From assembly GCA_004557125.1 (NCBI GenBank), contig SFET01000002.1, positions 62,001 to 126,000 on the forward strand: a DNA stretch of 64,000 bases. Direction: 5' to 3'. Every line of letters starts with the position of its first letter. The first letter of the stretch is position 1. This DNA is from Clostridiales bacterium (GTDB taxonomy: Bacteria; Bacillota; Clostridia; Christensenellales; Aristaeellaceae). Below the pieces are notes generated by a model. That model made no database searches, was not told the origin of the DNA, and was given only the letters and a program-made list of their open reading frames with translations. The position numbers and the translations under genes are program-made. Shown here one piece after another: positions 61,444 to 64,000 of the stretch.

Positions 61444-61734
61444 CTACTCCCCCGATCCTTCCGCGCGACGCAACGTTACTAATTCGCCGGGCAAACCTCT
61501 TTTCCTGCATAGCGCCGACAATTAACAACAATTTTCGGCAAGAAGCGTCCCATATGTGATGGTCGAAATCCATATCACAGAGACGCTTGTATATAATTAC
61601 AACGCGGCCGGCCCGAATTCCTTCCAATCGTGAAAATTTTTCGACTCCATGCCTGCAATTCCCTCCGAACCCATTTTTTTCTACGGCATAGGATGCAGCA
61701 TGAACGTATACCAGCCAGATTCGGAGGGATTGTC
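61444..61734. other. Divergent intergenic region with a long imperfect hairpin
   Basis: The gap between dnaG and the aspartokinase holds an imperfect inverted repeat: AAGCGTC (61543-61549) with GACGCTT (61582-61588), and inner GTGAT with ATCAC. A TATAAT-like box at about 61591-61597 faces the aspartokinase, without a good -35 box. No gene was recognised. Confidence 0.5.
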
Positions 61735-62859
61735 ATGTCCATCAAGGTATGTAAATTCGGCGGAAGCTCCGTCTGCGACGGAGATCGCTTTGCCCAGGTC
61801 AGCCGCATCCTCCACAGCGATCCCGACCGAAGATACATCGTGCTCTCCGCGCCCGGAAAGCGCTTTCCCGGCGATGACAAGGTCACGGATCTGCTGTACC
61901 GGGCCTGGGATGCGGACGATGACACTGCACAGTTCATCTTTACCCGCATTTACCTGCGCTATGCATCCATACGGGATCAATGCGCGCCGGAATTCGATCT
62001 CGAGTCGGAGTTTTCCCGGATCCGACGCTGCTTCCGCACCTCAAGAGACTATGCCGCCAGCCGGGGCGAATACCTCTGCGCCAGGCTCTTTGCCGCCGCC
62101 TTCGACCTGCCCTTCGTGGACGCAGCGGAGCTGTTTTTCTTTCATGAAAGCGGCGCGATTGACCTCCCCGCGACCTGCCGAAGCATCAAGGAAAGGCTTT
62201 CGTCCCTCGATCGCGCGGTGATCCCCGGCTTCTACGGGAGCCTGCCCGGCGGATGCATCCGCACCTTCAGCCGCGGAGGTTCCGACGTCAGCGGTGCGCT
62301 GATCGCCTCGGCGTTGCATGCGGATCTCTACGAGAACTGGACCGATGTGGACGGCCTGTACACGGCGGATCCCAACCTCGTGCCCGATGCCCGGCGCAAC
62401 CGCTGCGTGAGCCTGCACCAGATGGAGCAGCTGGCCCGTGCAGGCGCGCAGGTGCTGCACCCGGATGCGCTCAGGCCGCTGGAAGGCACGGGCGTGGACG
62501 CCCTGCTGAAGAACACCTCCGCTCCCGATGCACTGGGCACGCGCATCAGCGAGCGCTGCACGGAACCCGTCCCCTGTGTCACCGGGCAGTGCAAGCTGTA
62601 CTGTACCGCAGCGCCCGATGCGCCGGATCGCTGCCCCCTTCTGCATGCCGTGCCCTTCGATGGCGGCGTGGAGGTGGCAGCTGTGCGCATCTTCGGCGCA
62701 CGGGAGACGCAGCAGCGAAGGATTGCAGCGGAATTACATCCGTTTCATATCATTCATATGCAGGATCACATGGAAATAATCGTGCCTAATGACACGTACT
62801 GCGACGCAATCCGCAAAGTTCATGGGATTCTGATGGAGGATGCCGTCGAGGAGAGCTGA
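61735..62859 (+). CDS. Aspartate kinase
   Basis: Aspartokinase phosphorylates aspartate at the start of the lysine, threonine, methionine and diaminopimelate pathway. The 374-residue protein has KFGGSSVCDGD, FSRGGSDVSGALIA and ENWTDVDGLYTADPNLV, then a short C-terminal ACT part (HIIHMQDHMEIIV). It is shorter than the usual 400-450 residues, and the ACT region is reduced, so feedback control may differ. GGAGG precedes the ATG at 61735. It is transcribed alone, between dnaG and valS. Confidence 0.9.
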   Translation: MSIKVCKFGGSSVCDGDRFAQVSRILHSDPDRRYIVLSAPGKRFPGDDKVTDLLYRAWDADDDTAQFIFTRIYLRYASIRDQCAPEFDLESEFSRIRRCFRTSRDYAASRGEYLCARLFAAAFDLPFVDAAELFFFHESGAIDLPATCRSIKERLSSLDRAVIPGFYGSLPGGCIRTFSRGGSDVSGALIASALHADLYENWTDVDGLYTADPNLVPDARRNRCVSLHQMEQLARAGAQVLHPDALRPLEGTGVDALLKNTSAPDALGTRISERCTEPVPCVTGQCKLYCTAAPDAPDRCPLLHAVPFDGGVEVAAVRIFGARETQQRRIAAELHPFHIIHMQDHMEIIVPNDTYCDAIRKVHGILMEDAVEES

Positions 62860-62905
62860 GTGGCTCGTCCGACATACGCGCATCAAATCCGCAATCAACG
62901 AAAGC

Positions 62906-62935
62906 AAAACCCCGGTTCCAGCGACGGAACCGGGG
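62906..62935. terminator. Terminator between the aspartokinase and valS
   Basis: A perfect 10-bp stem CCCCGGTTCC/GGAACCGGGG (62910-62919, 62926-62935), with AAAA before it giving TTTTGCTTT on the minus strand. It mainly serves valS. Confidence 0.85.
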
Positions 62936-62960
62936 TGCACTTCATGGAATCGGGCGCGAA

Positions 62961-64000
62961 TCAGCACAGAGCTTCCATCTCGGCGATGCGGGCCCTGAGC
63001 TTCTCCAGCAGGCCCTGGTTGGTGGCCAGCTTCTCCTTCTCGCGCTCCACCAGCTCGGCGGGGGCCTTGGCGACGAAGCCGGCGTTGTTCAGCTTGCCGT
63101 TGGCGCGGGCGATCTCACCCTCCACGTTCTTGAGGTCCTTCTCCAGGCGTGCAAGCTCCTTCTCCACGTCCACCAGCTCACCCAGCGGGATGAACAGCTC
63201 GCAGGGCGCGGTGACGGCGGATGCACTCTTTTCGGGATTGGTCGTACCCGCGTCGATGAATTCCACGTTGCTGGCGCCTGCCAGGCGCTTGAAGTAGCCC
63301 TCTGCGGAGGCCAGCGCATCCCTCCAGCCCTCGTGGGGCTTCAGGATCAGCGTGGCGCGCTTTGCGGGGGCCACGTTCATCTCGGCGCGCAGGTTGCGGA
63401 TGGTCACGATCACGTCCTTCACGCCCTCGAAGGCGGCGGCCTCGGCAGGGAAGTCCAGCGCGGGGTCGCACTCCGGCCAGGAGGAAGTGATCAGCATGCC
63501 CTCCACGCCCGGCAGGTAGCTGTACAGCTCCTCGGTGATGAAGGGAATGTAGGGATGCAGCAGCTTGATCATGCCGGTGAGCACGTGCAGCAGCACCTCC
63601 TGGGTGGTCTTCTTCACCTCGCCGTCCTCGGCATAGAGGCCCTGCTTGGCGCTCTCGATGTACCAGTCGCAGAAGTCGGACCAGACGAAGTCGTAGAGCT
63701 TCGTGGCGGCCAGGCCCAGATCGAAGTTCTCCAGATTGTCGGTGATGGTGCGCACCGTGTCCTGATACTTTGTGAGGATCCACTTGTCCGACAGAGAGAG
63801 CTTCTCGGCGGTGGGCACGCCCTCGGGGGTGAAGCCGTCCAGGTTCATCAGCACGAAGCGGCTGGCGTTCCAGATCTTGTTGCAGAAGTTGCGGTAGGTC
63901 TCGATCTTCTCATTGGACAGGCGCACGTCCGCACCGGGGGCCACGCCCATCACCAGCGAGAAGCGCAGCGCGTCCGCGCCGTACTGGTCGATGACCTCGA
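62961..64000 (-). CDS. valS: Valyl-tRNA synthetase, C-terminal part (5' end outside window)
   Basis: ValS charges tRNA-Val. Only about the last 347 residues are present: the end of the catalytic domain (DQYGADALRFSLVMG, VRLSNEKIETYRNFCNKIWNASRF), the anticodon-binding domain (SDFCDWYIESAKQGLY, PYIPFITEELYSYLP) and the C-terminal coiled coil (VEKELARLEKDLKNVEGEI to RARIAEMEAL) typical of ValS. The frame is open to the window edge at 64000. The HIGH and KMSKS motifs lie outside. Confidence 0.96.
   Translation of the reverse strand, partial: EVIDQYGADALRFSLVMGVAPGADVRLSNEKIETYRNFCNKIWNASRFVLMNLDGFTPEGVPTAEKLSLSDKWILTKYQDTVRTITDNLENFDLGLAATKLYDFVWSDFCDWYIESAKQGLYAEDGEVKKTTQEVLLHVLTGMIKLLHPYIPFITEELYSYLPGVEGMLITSSWPECDPALDFPAEAAAFEGVKDVIVTIRNLRAEMNVAPAKRATLILKPHEGWRDALASAEGYFKRLAGASNVEFIDAGTTNPEKSASAVTAPCELFIPLGELVDVEKELARLEKDLKNVEGEIARANGKLNNAGFVAKAPAELVEREKEKLATNQGLLEKLRARIAEMEALC

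Overview
The window looks like a 64 kb stretch of chromosome from a spore-forming, anaerobic, Gram-positive bacterium of the class Clostridia with unusually high GC (the core genes look GC-rich by eye). The evidence is a spore-germinant receptor operon with a sigma-G-type promoter, spoIID, CotF-like coat genes, a T-box leader, a PurR with PurBoxes, a clostridial FabK-type fatty acid operon and the dnaG-rpoD-trmK-nif3 cluster. A relative of Christensenellales would fit, but that is inference; no rRNA or tRNA gene was recognised. Two genes run off the edges: a tyrosine recombinase (left) and valS (right).

Layout. 1-4.6 kb: recombinase tail, rnhA, an orphan metal-binding-type lipoprotein with altered ligands, spoIID and radA. 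4.6-11 kb: a membrane-anchored degenerate metallophosphoesterase, a gerA-type operon, and a lipid kinase. 11-14.2 kb: a lower-GC accessory patch with a radical SAM gene, two genes that overlap head-on at what looks like a deletion junction, a small Xre repressor and a four-copy iteron-like repeat. 14.2-20 kb: yetF, then a T-box(Ile)-controlled dctP-dctQ-dctM-ilvD operon. 20-22 kb: asnB. 22-32.4 kb: a complete type II fatty acid synthesis operon (fabT-like marR, fabH, acpP, fabK, fabD, fabG, fabF, accB, fabZ, accC, accD, accA) ending in a degV fatty-acid-binding protein. 32.6-36.8 kb: a pyrophosphate-driven ion pump, divergent from a KdpD/KdpE-like two-component system. 36.8-41 kb: a DUF1540 micro-protein, ctpA, a PucR-type regulator and infC-rpmI-rplT with an attenuator and a probable ATT start. 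41-44.2 kb: a zinc uptake operon znuA-zur-znuC-znuB. 44.2-48.6 kb: an mglBAC galactose-type sugar importer with a small membrane protein. 48.6-56 kb: coat-protein pair, mscL with a zinc ribbon, an orphan sensor kinase, a solitary cbiC in an AT-rich pocket, purR, murC, a lipoprotein, a flavodoxin-like reductase. 56-64 kb: rnpB, a zinc-ribbon coiled-coil protein, nif3, trmK, rpoD, dnaG, an aspartokinase, and valS.

How the parts connect. The most informative regulatory logic is visible in DNA: the T-box ties a TRAP transporter to isoleucine charging together with ilvD; a MarR operator overlaps the fab promoter; a dyad overlaps the znuA start; PurBoxes flank the purR promoter; and a sigma-G-like promoter drives the germination receptor. 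Most other long reading frames in this GC-rich DNA are antisense shadows and were left out.
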